The position numbers and the translations under genes were made by a program. 64,000 bases of DNA, from contig CAUYUJ010000727.1 of NCBI GenBank assembly GCA_963575745.1, positions 1 through 64,000 of the forward strand, read 5' to 3'. Below the pieces are notes generated by a model, which did no database searches, was not told the DNA's origin, and worked only from the letters and a program-made list of their open reading frames with translations. The stretch comes from Prorocentrum cordatum (Eukaryota > Sar > Dinophyceae > Prorocentrales > Prorocentraceae). How positions within the stretch are numbered: position 1 is the stretch's first letter; each line of letters begins with the position of its first letter. Positions 20,379 through 30,799 of the stretch are shown piece by piece.

Positions 20379-20720
20379 ATGTGCGGTGGAAGACGGCCTC
20401 GTCGCTACTCCTGCCTCGCCCTGCTCTCCCCTCCTCCTTCAGCCCCATCACCCCCCTCACCCCCCTCCTCCTGAGGGCGGCCCTGGGCGCCCGATGCTTC
20501 CCACCCCCACCCCCCCACCCTCGCCGCCGACAACCGCCGCCGCGGGCAACAGCAGCCCCCCCCCCCCATCGGCGACCTTCAGGTCCCCAGCGGCGGGCAG
20601 CGCCGCCCGCGGCAGCGGCGCCCACGAAGGGGCGCAGGGGAGGTAAGGTCGGACGACGTTGGGCGGCGCTCTTTTTCAACGAAGCTGGCGCGATCGCAAT
20701 CTATGGGACGCGCTACTTAC

Positions 20721-23700
20721 TCACGCTGTCACAGCCTTGGTGCCCGGGCACCGTGCTTCAACCGTCGCGTCGAAACGCAGAACCCAGTTCCTCGGGCTGT
20801 TGTAGAGCTGTTTGACGGCTCTGTCGACGCCCGCTTCTTCTCCCGAGCGGCACAGCACGCAAGTTCGCTGCGCCAGGCGGGGATGCCTGCCTCTTGAAGA
20901 ACTTGCAGAGCTCCCTGGGGCTCTTGTAATAGATCGCACACCCACTCGGCGTCTGGGCAAGCGCTCGCAAAACGTGGGGCAGTGTAGGCAGGTCTTTCGC
21001 GAGAGCCTCTGTTACAGTCACGTGGTAGCACTTGCTCGAGTTCCGAAGCTTCTCCGTGTACTGGATGCCTTTTGGAGAATCCTCCCGTGCAAAGTCAGTC
21101 GGCGTTGTGAAAAAAAGAAGCTCCCGTGAACGCTGCTACAATGTGGGCGGCGATGCAATAGTCGGTGTCAGCTGTTGGCGCCAAGACTACGTTTCCCTTC
21201 TTCCCCTGGGCCGTATGACGGGCAAGATAGTCCAGGAAGTCCACGGGGTCCTGAAACACCTTGAAACGCAAGCGCTGCGCCTTGTTGCGAGCGCCCACAT
21301 CTACCATGCGAGCCAGCATGAGCCCAGCGGGGCGCGGGGGGGGGCAGCAAGTAAGCGTCACGGCCCGCAGCTGGCCTGGCACTGCGCAGGACTTTCTTCT
21401 CTCGGGTACTCCTGGCCATGGCGGCGGCCTTCGCCCCTCCAAGATTGCGCTCTCGGATCTCGGCCTCCCGCTTGGCGACGGCGGCGACGATTTTTGCAGC
21501 GGGCCCGACTGGATCTGCGCCGCTCGCCTGGGCCGCCTCCTGAGCCAGCGCAGCGAGATCGGGGGCGCCCTCCGCGAGAAGGCGGGCGCGCTTGCTCGGG
21601 GAAGCGGCCGCCATGGCGTCGATGGCAGCTGCTCGCCTGCGCCCGAAGCCTACCTCTGTCCGACGTGCTGCCCCAGGCTCCCGCGTGCTTCCCTTGTCGC
21701 GCCTCTCGGCCCTCCTCAGCGGCACGATCTTCCCCTGCGCGACCTCATGTAGCTCGAGCACATGCCTGTACCAACGACTGGCGGCAGAGCCCTCGTCGTT
21801 GTCGTCCAGCCACGCGCGCAGCAACCTGCTGGAGGGCGCCTGGTCCACGAGCGTGCACTCCTCGACGGACACGTCGAGGAGCCGCGCCCTCTCGGGGCAA
21901 TGCACCTCTGAGAAACGGCGGAATCGCCCCTCCACGTTGCCCGTGCTCGTTTTCCAAACAAGGAAAAGCTCCACGAGGCGACGGCCGCTGGGGAGCTCGG
22001 GCCACTCCACCGCAGCGCGGCCCCAAGCCTGCCGCGCGGTGCCCCCGTCTCGATGCTGCACCTCGGCGCGGGGCAACATTTGCCGCAGCTGGGAGATTGC
22101 CTTCTGCTCGGGGAAATCTGCCGCCTGGCAGGTGCGCTTCAAACAGGCCTCGGCTTCTGTTGCGTGCTCTGCTGTTGCAGACAGGGACAGGGGGGGTGGC
22201 AAGCGAAAGGCTGTAAAGGCGCGCAACCAAGAATGCTCTGGCCGATATAGCTCCACGTTCTCCTTCGCATTGGCCACGATCCCCTGCGCTCGTCGAAGAG
22301 CCGCGCGGGCGGCTTCGCGGGCTCGGGGCCCCGTGCTCCAATCGCCGATACCATCGGTCTGGGCGCCAGTGCCGCACGCGAACCGCTTCGTGGCCTTCAG
22401 AAACTTGAGGGTGACGCCAGTAAACGCGTTGGGGATGGCCAGAATAATCCCCTGGACGAACAATGTATCCAGCTTGGAGGGGAAAACGGCGGCCCTGGAT
22501 TGAACGCTGGCAGCGTCGGGGTTGCTCTTGTCTCCGGTGGCGACCCAGGAGTAATGCTCCGCGCTCAAGTCGGCCAGCAACCCCCCCAGGAGCAGGCGCG
22601 AACTGTTCTCGCCCCCGAGCCCTCCCAGAATCTGTCGGGCGAGAATGCGCCGATCTTCGTCATTCCCCTGGGACCCCACTCCGAGCGCCTCGAAAATGAC
22701 TTCCCAACGCCGACTGCCCCGTGCTAAGGGCCTCGCCCGACTGTTGAAACGCTGGGGGGCCCAGCCGAAGTTCTTGACGAACGCGACGCCGTCTTCCACC
22801 AGCTGCTGCTCCCCGAGCGCAATGCGGAACACGGTGGAGGTAGTCAGGAACTCGGCCAAACTTGGCCCCGTTACAAGCAGCTCGTCCGTGGTCGTTATTT
22901 CGCTGTCTCCTTTCATCGAATGGCCAGAACTTCCTGGGACGAGTGAGACTCGTCCCGCGCGTGAAACGCCGGCCCAGGGAACGTGGCTGTTGCAGCCAGG
23001 GGTACACTTAGATCCGCCCCATCGCTGCACCATGCCCGAGTCTCCTGTCGCACATGCTTGTGCAAGTCCCCGCCCAGCCCCCCGCCTGCCGTCTGGCGCG
23101 CGCGACGGACGCACTCCTCCAGCATGGGAGCCTTGCCGTCGCAGTCCATGCCCCGCGGGAACTCCCGCATCCCGATCACCCGATCCACGATCCAGGGCCC
23201 TCTGGGGCCCAGCTGTTCCAGCCAGCCTGCCTTGAGACCGTCGCTTGGGAGGAAGTCCAAAGCCTTCGGGATCGACCACGGCACGGTGCAAATTTCGACC
23301 TGGTACGTGCGGTCGAGGCCGTCCGCAGCCAAACGAAAAACAGCACCATGCTTGAGGATCCTCTGCGTGATGATCTTCTCCTGCTGAGCCATGGTGGTCA
23401 CCAGCCTTCGGCACTGCCAACTAGACTCCAAAACTTGGCGGTCGCCCCCAACGAACGCATCCCGCCACACGTCGAAACTACTGAAGGAACTGGTTGTCTC
23501 CAACATTGCACGGGTGGCGACCGCTGCGCGGCAACCAGGGCGCTGGTCGGCGTTGCGGACGACGGCGGGCGCAGACGCTACGGCTGTCGCAGCTGCTGCA
23601 GCTGATGCAGCCGTTGTGGGGGACACAGACACGGGGAGACCCTGGTGCGCACCTTCCGCTCGAATCCGCTCTTTCCACGCCGCTTCTGCTGCCTGGTGCT

Positions 23701-24427
23701 CCTCGCACTGTGCATGGCGCGCGAGGTTTTCCTTGCGTTGGAAACTCGCGGATCCCTGGCCTATGGTGGAATAGCAGCGAGCGCCCTTGAACGCCGAGCA
23801 GAACAAGCAGACTGCAAATCTACCACCTACGCAGCCTATCCAAGTTTCACTCTTCAGCGTTACTGGATTCGTCGCAGACATCGAGGCGCTCCACTTCTCC
23901 TTGTTCTTCCAAAATTTGCAAGCGCCGCAGGTGGAAACGTGCTTTGGGTAGTCGTGGCTGGCGACGTGCTCCTCCAGGGTCATGGACAACGAAGGCGGGA
24001 ACTTCTCGACTACTTTGCTCGGGGCGGCCTTCGCCTTCGCTCTTGCAGCCGCGGCTGCCTCGCTGCTGGAGCCGCTGTCCTCTTCGGAACCGCTGTCGGA
24101 GCCGCTGTTGGAGCCGCTGTCCTCTTCGGAGCCCGCTGCGTCGGCAACTCCGTCGGCGCCGTCGGCGTCGGACCCTACGTCAGCATCGGCGTTCGAGCTG
24201 TTGCAGCTGCCACGGCTTGGCGAAGCTGCCCTCGACGAGGCCGCCGAGGCCGCGCGGCTCGACGGGGCCGCTCTCGACGAGGCCGCACGGCTCGAAGAAG
24301 AAGCAGGGTTCGGGGAAGCATGGTTCGGGGAAATCAAAGGAGAGGACGAGGCCGCAGGGCTCGGGGAAATCAAAGGAGAGGACGAGGCTGGAGGGCTCGG
24401 GGAAACCGCCCCAGCGGACGACGACAT
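20721..24427 (-). CDS. Zinc-finger protein, hAT-transposase-like (frame broken at least 4 times)
   Basis: ATG at 24427 (MSSSAGAVSPSPP) begins a Ser/Ala-rich leader, then EEHVASHDYPKHVSTCGACKF, and AVCLFCSAFKG followed by FQRKENLARHAQCEEHQAAE, a C2H2 finger of the BED/TTF-like type found in hAT transposases. The frame ends near 22,913 and continues in the next frame (from about 22,930) with a long helical region and STGNVEGRFRRFSEVH, which recalls the hAT dimerisation block. Further shifts are needed near 21,335, at a T7 run at about 21,110-21,117, and near 20,880. The final piece, EEAGVDRAVKQLYNSPRNW, ends at 20721. Parts between shifts look like genuine protein. The transposase call is inference. 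Confidence 0.5.
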
Positions 24428-24431
24428 TATT

Positions 24432-24450
24432 TTGAGCCAAGTCCTACGGA
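24432..24450 (-). other. Spliced-leader relic upstream of the zinc-finger gene
   Basis: On the minus strand TCCGTAG (24450-24444), then GAC, then TTGGCTCAA (24440-24432). Both blocks match the 5' and 3' parts of DinoSL exactly and in order, with an internal change and deletion of 3 nt. Only 4 nt separate it from the ATG at 24427. Confidence 0.65.
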
Positions 24451-24454
24451 CCAC

Positions 24455-24612
24455 AATGGTGACGATGGTGATGGTGATGGCGATGCTGATGGTATGGATG
24501 GTGATGATGATGATGGTGATGATGGTATAGTGAGGGCGGTTGTGATGGTGATGATGGTGATGGTGATGATGGTGATTCTGGATGTGATGAGCACCACCAT
24601 CATCACCATCAC
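24455..24612. repeat. (GATGGT/GATGAT)n microsatellite
   Basis: Imperfect GAT-rich run immediately 5' of the SL relic, turning into CATCAC repeats at its right end (local inverted symmetry around 24,590). Confidence 0.85.
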
Positions 24613-24929
24613 CATCGCCACCACCATCAGCACTACGATTTGATAACCACCATCATTACAATCGTCGTCGGCATCAAAATACAAAAACACTCAACCGACT
24701 CAACCTAAATCCGCCCTAAGTCAAGCCAGAAAAAAAACCCTAAAGGGTCAAAATGGCCTCCAGACGGCCAAGAGGACCTTCAAGATGCCCACGTGCTCCC
24801 CGGAGGCTCTCCAAACCGAATCGGGGAACACATGGTCCGATAGCTTGGCAGGTCTGGCCCCAACGTTCGGCCACATGGGCGCTTCCACCAAGGCAGGGGG
24901 GCGGCGGTGATTCGCCGTAGGCGTCTTCG

Positions 24930-25545
24930 ATACTTCTTGGAGCTCATCGAGTCCACGGCGATGGACCCCACGACCTCGGAGAGCATCCGCCGCCCGCTGT
25001 CGAAGCCCAGCGTGATGGCCAGGTACTTCGGGACGTAGAGGTTCAGATTCTTGCTGTACGGCACGCCCACGACCGTGGTGCCGCAGCCCCTCTCCAGGAA
25101 CCCCGCGGCCAGCTCCGCCACCCAGCGCAGGTTCTTCGGCCCGGCGATCACGACGAGGCCGTCCAGCCGGTGCTCGGCGCAGACCTGCGGGGGAACGCTG
25201 CTCTTGGAATCGGCGCTGCATCGCAGAGTGATGGGCGACAGGCCTGCGATCGCGAAACCGAGCGCTCCCGGGCGGGGATCGGGCACCCGTGTCCCGAAGG
25301 GCGATGAGTGGGCAACTTGGGGATCGACGCTTCCCCCCTTGGGTCATCCCCCCCGTCGCTGCCCCTGAAGGCCTCCGCCGCCCTGGCGATGCCAGCCTCC
25401 GTGCCGACCTCCGCCTCGGCCTCCGCGGAGCTCCCGTAGCCAAGGAGCTCAACACCGCACTGGTTGAGGTACAGGTCCACCTCCTCTTGGCACGCCCCAC
25501 AGGTGTACGAAAAAACATGATTACGATGTCCAGCGGAGAATGCCT
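24930..25545 (-). pseudogene. PPi-dependent 6-phosphofructokinase fragment, active-site motifs degraded
   Basis: Exon 1 (about 25545-25373) encodes LYLNQCGVELLGYGSS and EAGIARAAE. Exon 2 (25184-24930) encodes VCAEHRLDGLVVIAG, then WVAELAAGFLERGCGTTVVG, a GVPYSKNLN segment, LGFDSGRRMLSEVVGSIAVD and SMSSKKY. This follows the order of PPi-PFK (PFP) proteins. In functional enzymes the first loop is GGDGSN-like and the second is PKTIDGD; here they read AGPKNLR and PYSKNLN, so both catalytic loops are lost. No upstream start or C-terminal half is present. Family call is firm; pseudogene status is inferred from the missing motifs and truncation. Confidence 0.7.
25185..25372 (-). other. GC-AG intron in the PFP fragment
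   Basis: Joining GCGGAG (25378-25373) directly to GTCTGCGCC (from 25184) restores a continuous IARAAE-VCAEHRLDG protein. The excised 188 bp starts with GC and ends CCCCCGCAG. GC donors are common in dinoflagellate introns. Confidence 0.6.
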
Positions 25546-27110
25546 TCCTAAACCGACAGCGGCCGCTGTTGGGCAGGCAACTTTGTCTCGAGAGGAGACC
25601 GTGTGCGGCGACACAGAACGCGATTCCTGCTGAAGATGGGCAGGAACTGCTGTCTTTGCTTGAGCCGGGACCAGCCGTCCTAGCATTCCTATATGCCTAC
25701 AACGACAGGTTCCAGGAACCCAGACATGTCACAATAACAGAACACAGTGTTCTTAGAACGTAGCGTCGATGTGCTAAAACAAAAAAACCAGTCAGACATA
25801 TTCTAAAAACGTTGCGTGCGAACCACACGATGTTCTTAGAACAATATCTGGTGCGCCTATAGGCAAGCCAGGACGCCTCGCCACTGCTTGATTTGCCCCG
25901 ATGAGTTTCGTACCTATGTCGATCGCAAGCCAGGACGCCTTGCCCCAATTCTTTTCTCGGGAAGACGTAAGACTCGGGTTCGGGGGACTCTGGTCGGCCA
26001 GACGGGGCCACCCTGAACATGACAAGACCCAACCTGAAATCTGACGCGACCTCCCGCTGCGGACACCCCACGAAAACGGGACCGTCAACCTCCACAGGAC
26101 GCGCTCGTCATGAAGCGTCGGCAAACCCGAGGTCTGGCGTACTCGAACCCTGCGTTTCCACGATGTTCGTAACTATCAGTTTCGATTGCGCCGGTCCTCT
26201 GAGGAGAGCTCCCGGCACCGCCCGGCCAAGAAGCCCTTGGGGCCGCTTCGGAAGCCCAGCACGCGCGAGCCGGGGGCCGCCGCCGAGAGGTAGGCCATCA
26301 GCCCCGAGACGACGTTCACCGGGTGGGGGGGCAGGCTGGACTTGACACCTCGGCGGTTCAAAAGACAGGGTCCCGAGGAGCGGAGAGGATCCTGAGGACA
26401 GGAAGGAACCCAGGGGCAGATCTGTACTGCTTAAGGCACCTCGTCCACAGGAACCCATCCCGAAGCAGAAGGGGGAACATGTGCGTAAACATAAACTTTT
26501 GGCGCTCCGCGCGGATTTCTTGGACCTCCCCTGGATCCCTCGCCCTGGCGCGCTCCGCGCGCCAGGGTCGGCGCCCGAGGCGTCGCCCAGGGGAGGAACG
26601 CCGCTGCTCCAAGACATCTGCGCGGAGCGCCACAAGTTTGTGTTTCTGCCGTTCTCTTCTTCGAAGGAAGGGATCCCAGGGTTGATCTGCACTGCTTGAG
26701 GCACCTCGTCCTCAGGACCCCACCCCTGAGGACCCCATCCTTTGGATGGGGGAACGAAAAGGTTCCGATACAGATGCTCCCTGGACCTCTCCCAGGGTGC
26801 GTTCAGACCAGGATCTCGGGGCGAATAGAGCGGTTGGGACGAGGGCCGCCCAGGAGGCCCAAGACGGGGCAAACGGCCGAAGGGTACTGCGGTATGAGCA
26901 CCTCTTCATCCTCTCGGGGATGGACAGGACCCCCATTCAGTAAAGCGTGGTTAAGTGAAAACGACCTCGGATCCAAAACCTGGCGGGCGCAAGTCTGGAA
27001 AACGAAGGCCGCGGCGCACTCTCGAGAACCGGAAACCAACAATTCACTGATCGACGTGTCAGGGTGGAGGTTCTGTCCACCCCCGATCCTCTGACTTTTC
27101 AAGGGCTCCC
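25546..27110. repeat. Gene-poor region with nested direct and inverted repeats
   Basis: I support no gene here. Visible structure: a direct repeat (26407-26455 and 26666-26715, core CTGCTT(A/G)AGGCACCTCGTCC); an inverted pair 26487-26524 / 26608-26645 around GGCGCTCCGCGC; between them a perfect hairpin at 26543-26567 (11-bp arms CCCTGGCGCGC, loop TCC); and two copies of AAGCCAGGACGCC near 25,865 and 25,928. Confidence 0.6.
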
Positions 27111-27111
27111 A

Positions 27112-27144
27112 ACTTCGCGCTTCGCCCTGCGCGAAGCGCGAAGT
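27112..27144. repeat. CTTCGCGC hairpin
   Basis: Perfect 13-bp inverted repeat, arm ACTTCGCGCTTCG, 7-nt loop. Further CTTCGCGC copies occur at about 27,152 and 27,225. Confidence 0.7.
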
Positions 27145-27837
27145 GCGAATAACTTCGCGCTCTCGCGTCGCCTCCCAGGGGAGACGAGGAGGATGAGGAA
27201 TCAGAGCCGAACCGCGAAGCGCGAGTAACTTCGCGCCCTCGAGGGCGCCCTTGCTTTTGAACCGCCGGACACCGCTGCAAACGACTCCCACCCGCAGGGG
27301 GGCGGCCGCCGCTGCGCTGGGCTCGGCGGCCCCCGCGACGGGCTCGGCGGCGCCGCCGCCAGGGCCGCCTGGCGCGGGCGGCGCCCGCGCCGCAGCATCG
27401 GCGGCGCCGAGGAGCAGTGGCGGCCGGCGGCCGAAGTGGGGGAAGGCGGCGGTCTCCGCGAAGGGTTCCGCCGAGGGGTCCTCGCGTTAGGTCGGGCACG
27501 CCCTCCTGCAGGAAGGGTTCTGGCGGGACAATCAAGAGTGGGCAAAGCATGCTCAAGAGGTCAAATAGTGTCAAACATTCGTCCCCAGATTCTTTTCTTA
27601 CCCTTTGCGGGCATTCCCCTGCAGGGTGACGTGCCCGACTGAATCCTCGTGGAAGGCAGGCAGCGCCGCCCGCAGCCCGCGCAGCGGGAGCGGGAGCGGC
27701 GGCACCACGCTCGCGCGGCTCCGCTGCAGCAAGGGCGCCGGCTGCCCCGGCGGCAGCGCCATATGGCGCCCAGGGGGTCGCGCGCGCCGCGGGGGGGGGG
27801 GGGGGCAGCGGGCAGCGAGGCCCTCGGGCACAAAATC

Positions 27838-28740
27838 AATACGGACGGACGAGGAAGAGGAGGAGGAGGAGGAGGAGGAGGAGGAGGAGGCGGAGGAGGA
27901 GAGGAGGAGGAGGAGGAAGGAGGAGGAGGTAGGAGGAGGAGCGAGAAGGGGAGGAGGAGTGAGGAGGAGGGAGGAGGAGGAGGAGGAGGAGGAGGAGGAG
28001 GAGGAGGAGGAGGAGGAGGAGGAGGAGGAGGAGTGGAGGAGGAGGAGGAGAGAAGGGAGGAAGGAGGAAGAAGGAGAAGATGAGGAAAAACGAGGAGGAG
28101 GAGGTGAAAGAAGAGGGGGAGGAGGAGGAGGAGGAGGAGGAGGAGGAGGAGGAGGAGGAGGAGGAGGAGGAGGAGGAGGAGGAGGAGGCGGAGGAGGAGG
28201 AGGAGGAGGAGGAGGAGGAGGAAGGAGGAGGAGGAGGGTGGGAGGAGAGGGATGAGGACGTGGTGAACGACGGACGGGGAGAGAGGAGGAGGAGGGAGGA
28301 GGAGGAGAGGAGAGAGGAGGAGGAGGAGGAGGAGGAGGAGGAGGAGAAGAGAGGAAGAGGAGGAGAGGAGGAGGAGGAGGAGGAGGAGGAGGAGGAGGAG
28401 GGAGGAGGAGGAAGAAGAGAGGGGAAGGAAAAGGAGGAGGAGAAGTGGGAGGAACTGACGAGGAGAGAGGAGGGAGGAGGCGATGGAGGAGGAGGAGGAG
28501 AAGGAGGAGAACAGGAGGAGGGGAGGTTGGAGGAAGAGGAGGGGGGGGATGAGGAGGAGGAGGAGGAGGAGGAGGAGAAGGAGGGAGGAGGAGGGGAGAA
28601 GAGAAGGGGGAGGAGGAGGAAAGGAAGAGGAGGAGGAGGAGGAGGAGGAGGAGGAGGAGGAGGAAGGAGGAGAGGAGGAGGAGGAGGAGGAGGAGAAGGA
28701 GGAGGAGGGGGAGGTTGAAAAGAGGAGGAGGAGGAGGGGA

Positions 28741-28780
<40 letters not shown>

Positions 28781-28830
28781 GGAGGAGGGGGGGAGGAGGA
28801 GGAGGAGAAGAAGGAGGGGAAGGAGGATGG
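27838..28830. repeat. (GGA)n polypurine tract
   Basis: About 1 kb with almost no pyrimidine on the plus strand, mostly GGAGGA with GAGAGG and GGAAG interruptions. All six frames are open or nearly so because of composition; the Glu/Gly/Arg and Ser/Pro/Leu readings are artefacts. It continues into a mixed purine-rich stretch to about 29,000. Confidence 0.95.
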
Positions 28831-30069
28831 GGTGGGTGGAGAAGGACGAGGTGGAGGTGGAGGAAGCCAACCCGAAGAGATCCGAGCGCGCCGAGACAGG
28901 ACAAGGCACGGCAAAGACGAGGCGTAAAGAAGAGCGAACGCAGCTGGACGAGAGACAGGATGAAACGCAAGCGGGTCGCCGAAGACGAAGCGGGAAAGTG
29001 GCGTCATCCGAGGCGAGGGGTGGACGGGGATGTCCCTTCCACTCCCCAGAAAGAAGATCTCTGCCCCGCTCGAGCAGCGGCCCCAGAGCCGCGAGCGCGG
29101 GGCCGACGGCTGGGCCCGAGCGCCGCACCGCCGACAGAATGCAAGGGTAGCCCCAGCAAGGACGACACAGTGCCCTCGAGCACTGGAAAGCCCTGCGGGG
29201 CCTTGAGCGGGGAGGGGACGGTCAGGGGGCGAGGCGCCCCGAGCAACCCAGGAGTCGGGCTCCGCAGGCTCGCCAGCGGTCCTGGGGCGCTTGAGGGGCG
29301 GAAGGCCCCCCCACCCGACTGGGGGCAGGAGGCTCACCAGCCGAAACCTGGGGGCCCGGGTCCAAACGCGGCGCCTTCGGGCGCGGGCCCTCCAGGGCCA
29401 CCCCATCGCGACTGTCCTTCTCCAGACTGGCTCCAGGGGCGGCGGGTGGGGGAGGAAGGGTGGGGGGGGGGGTCCGACGACTCCGAGCGCGCCTGCTTGG
29501 CCTGCCTGCAGCCCTCCTCCAACTGATCACCCATCCTGTCCTCATCCGTCTGAAACCCAACCCCCTAGAAAGCCAGCTGCCGCCCAAGGGCCCCATGATC
29601 CGATGGCGGCGGACCCCCCGAACCCTCCAATACATCATCGGCCTCGAGAGGAGGGGCCTCAAGGGGGCGTTCATTCGTCTGGGGCGAAAAACCCTCTTGG
29701 CCCCAGAGGGCCGCCTCCTCGGCTGCTCTACGCGCGCGGAGCCTGAGGGCCCTCGCACCTCGGGCGGACAAGGCGAAAGCCTGGCAGCGCTCACAGGCGA
29801 ACTGTTGTCCACGTCTCCGCACCCTGTGGGGGTGCACCACGGGCCCCCCCCTCGGCGGCGGGGGCGCCGCCGCCTCCCGCGCAGCAGGCCCGCCGCGGGC
29901 GCGGGCCGCGCAACAGGCTGCAGGCGCGCGAGGAGCAGCGCCGTGAGCGGCCCAGCTGCGGCACAGCTCCGCGCTGCGACGCCGAGGAGGGTCGACTCGA
30001 TCGGGCGGCGCCAACCCCGCGCACGGAGGCCTCGAGGCAGTGCCAATCCACGTCGCCCCTGCCTGGTCT

Positions 30070-30765
30070 TCAAGAAGGCCAACGAATGCCTGCCCACGAC
30101 GGCCTGTGGAACGTCGTGTGGCCGTCGTCCTCGCTTCGCTGCCTGATCGGCGAGATCATTGCAGCGCTTATCCCAGCAGTCGGTATTCTGGTGGCCCTCC
30201 ACGCACCTGAACATAATTGGTGCCGTCTCGCCAGCCCAGCTCGCGCCTCCACAATCTGCAATACGATGGTACAGCGACTTCCAGAGGTCCTCGTTCTCCC
30301 TCCAAGGGTTCGCGCACCACCGCTGGCCTCGACGGAAGCCTTCGATGAGAGGTAAGTAGTCGCGTGAAGCTTGACTCGGCCTGAGGTCTGACGCGGCCCA
30401 GGAAGGGCGCCAAAGACTGCGCCAGAGTAGGTGCGATCGCCCACGACCACAAAGCCCCAGCCTGCACGAGACGCGGCATCCCAGTGTAGCAACTTCTTGC
30501 AGGACCCATCTGTAAAGACGTCACCGGTCACCAAAGGCTCGGAGCGAGCGGTCCTGTCGTAGTGCCAGTGTCCAGAATCACCCCTTGGCAGGAGCGCAGG
30601 AAGACCATAACTTGGAAACAAGCCTCGAGAAAACAATAAGTCACCAGGAGCCGTCCCGCGCGCAAGCTCCAAGACTTCAGAGTCCACTGCGTGTTCACGA
30701 AACTCGCGAAGACAAGGGCAGTGCCAATGCCGACGATGCAAAGTCCTGATCTCAATACCACACAC
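30070..30765 (-). CDS. LINE RNase H domain and preceding Cys/His knuckle
   Basis: Starts with CGIEIRTLHRRHWHCPC, the C/H/W/C linker module common between RT and RNase H in LINEs. It is followed by GDVFTDGSCKKLLHWDAASR and GWGFVVVGD, the first catalytic Asp strand of RNase H (Asp near 30,510). The C-terminal catalytic block is in another frame at about 30,200-30,130: VEGHQNTDCWDKRCNDLADQ, with the conserved H and final Asp. A frameshift lies between about 30,300 and 30,400. It would degrade the RNA of the RNA-DNA hybrid during retrotransposition. Confidence 0.75.
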   Translation of the reverse strand: MCGIEIRTLHRRHWHCPCLREFREHAVDSEVLELARGTAPGDLLFSRGLFPSYGLPALLPRGDSGHWHYDRTARSEPLVTGDVFTDGSCKKLLHWDAASRAGWGFVVVGDRTYSGAVFGALPGPRQTSGRVKLHATTYLSSKASVEASGGARTLGGRTRTSGSRCTIVLQIVEARAGLARRHQLCSGAWRATRIPTAGISAAMISPIRQRSEDDGHTTFHRPSWAGIRWPS

Positions 30766-30799
30766 GAGGCAATAGGGGGAGGCCGCGTAAGCGTACTGA

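Noticed and set aside
25659-25666. GGCTCAAG on the minus strand upstream of the PFP fragment as an SL relic.
   Set aside because: Only the 8-mer matches and one or two such matches are expected by chance in this window. The fragment also keeps an intron.
27838-28830. Very long open frames on both strands (Ser/Pro/Leu-rich, Glu/Gly-rich).
   Set aside because: They are produced by the (GGA)n composition in all frames and show no motif or start context.
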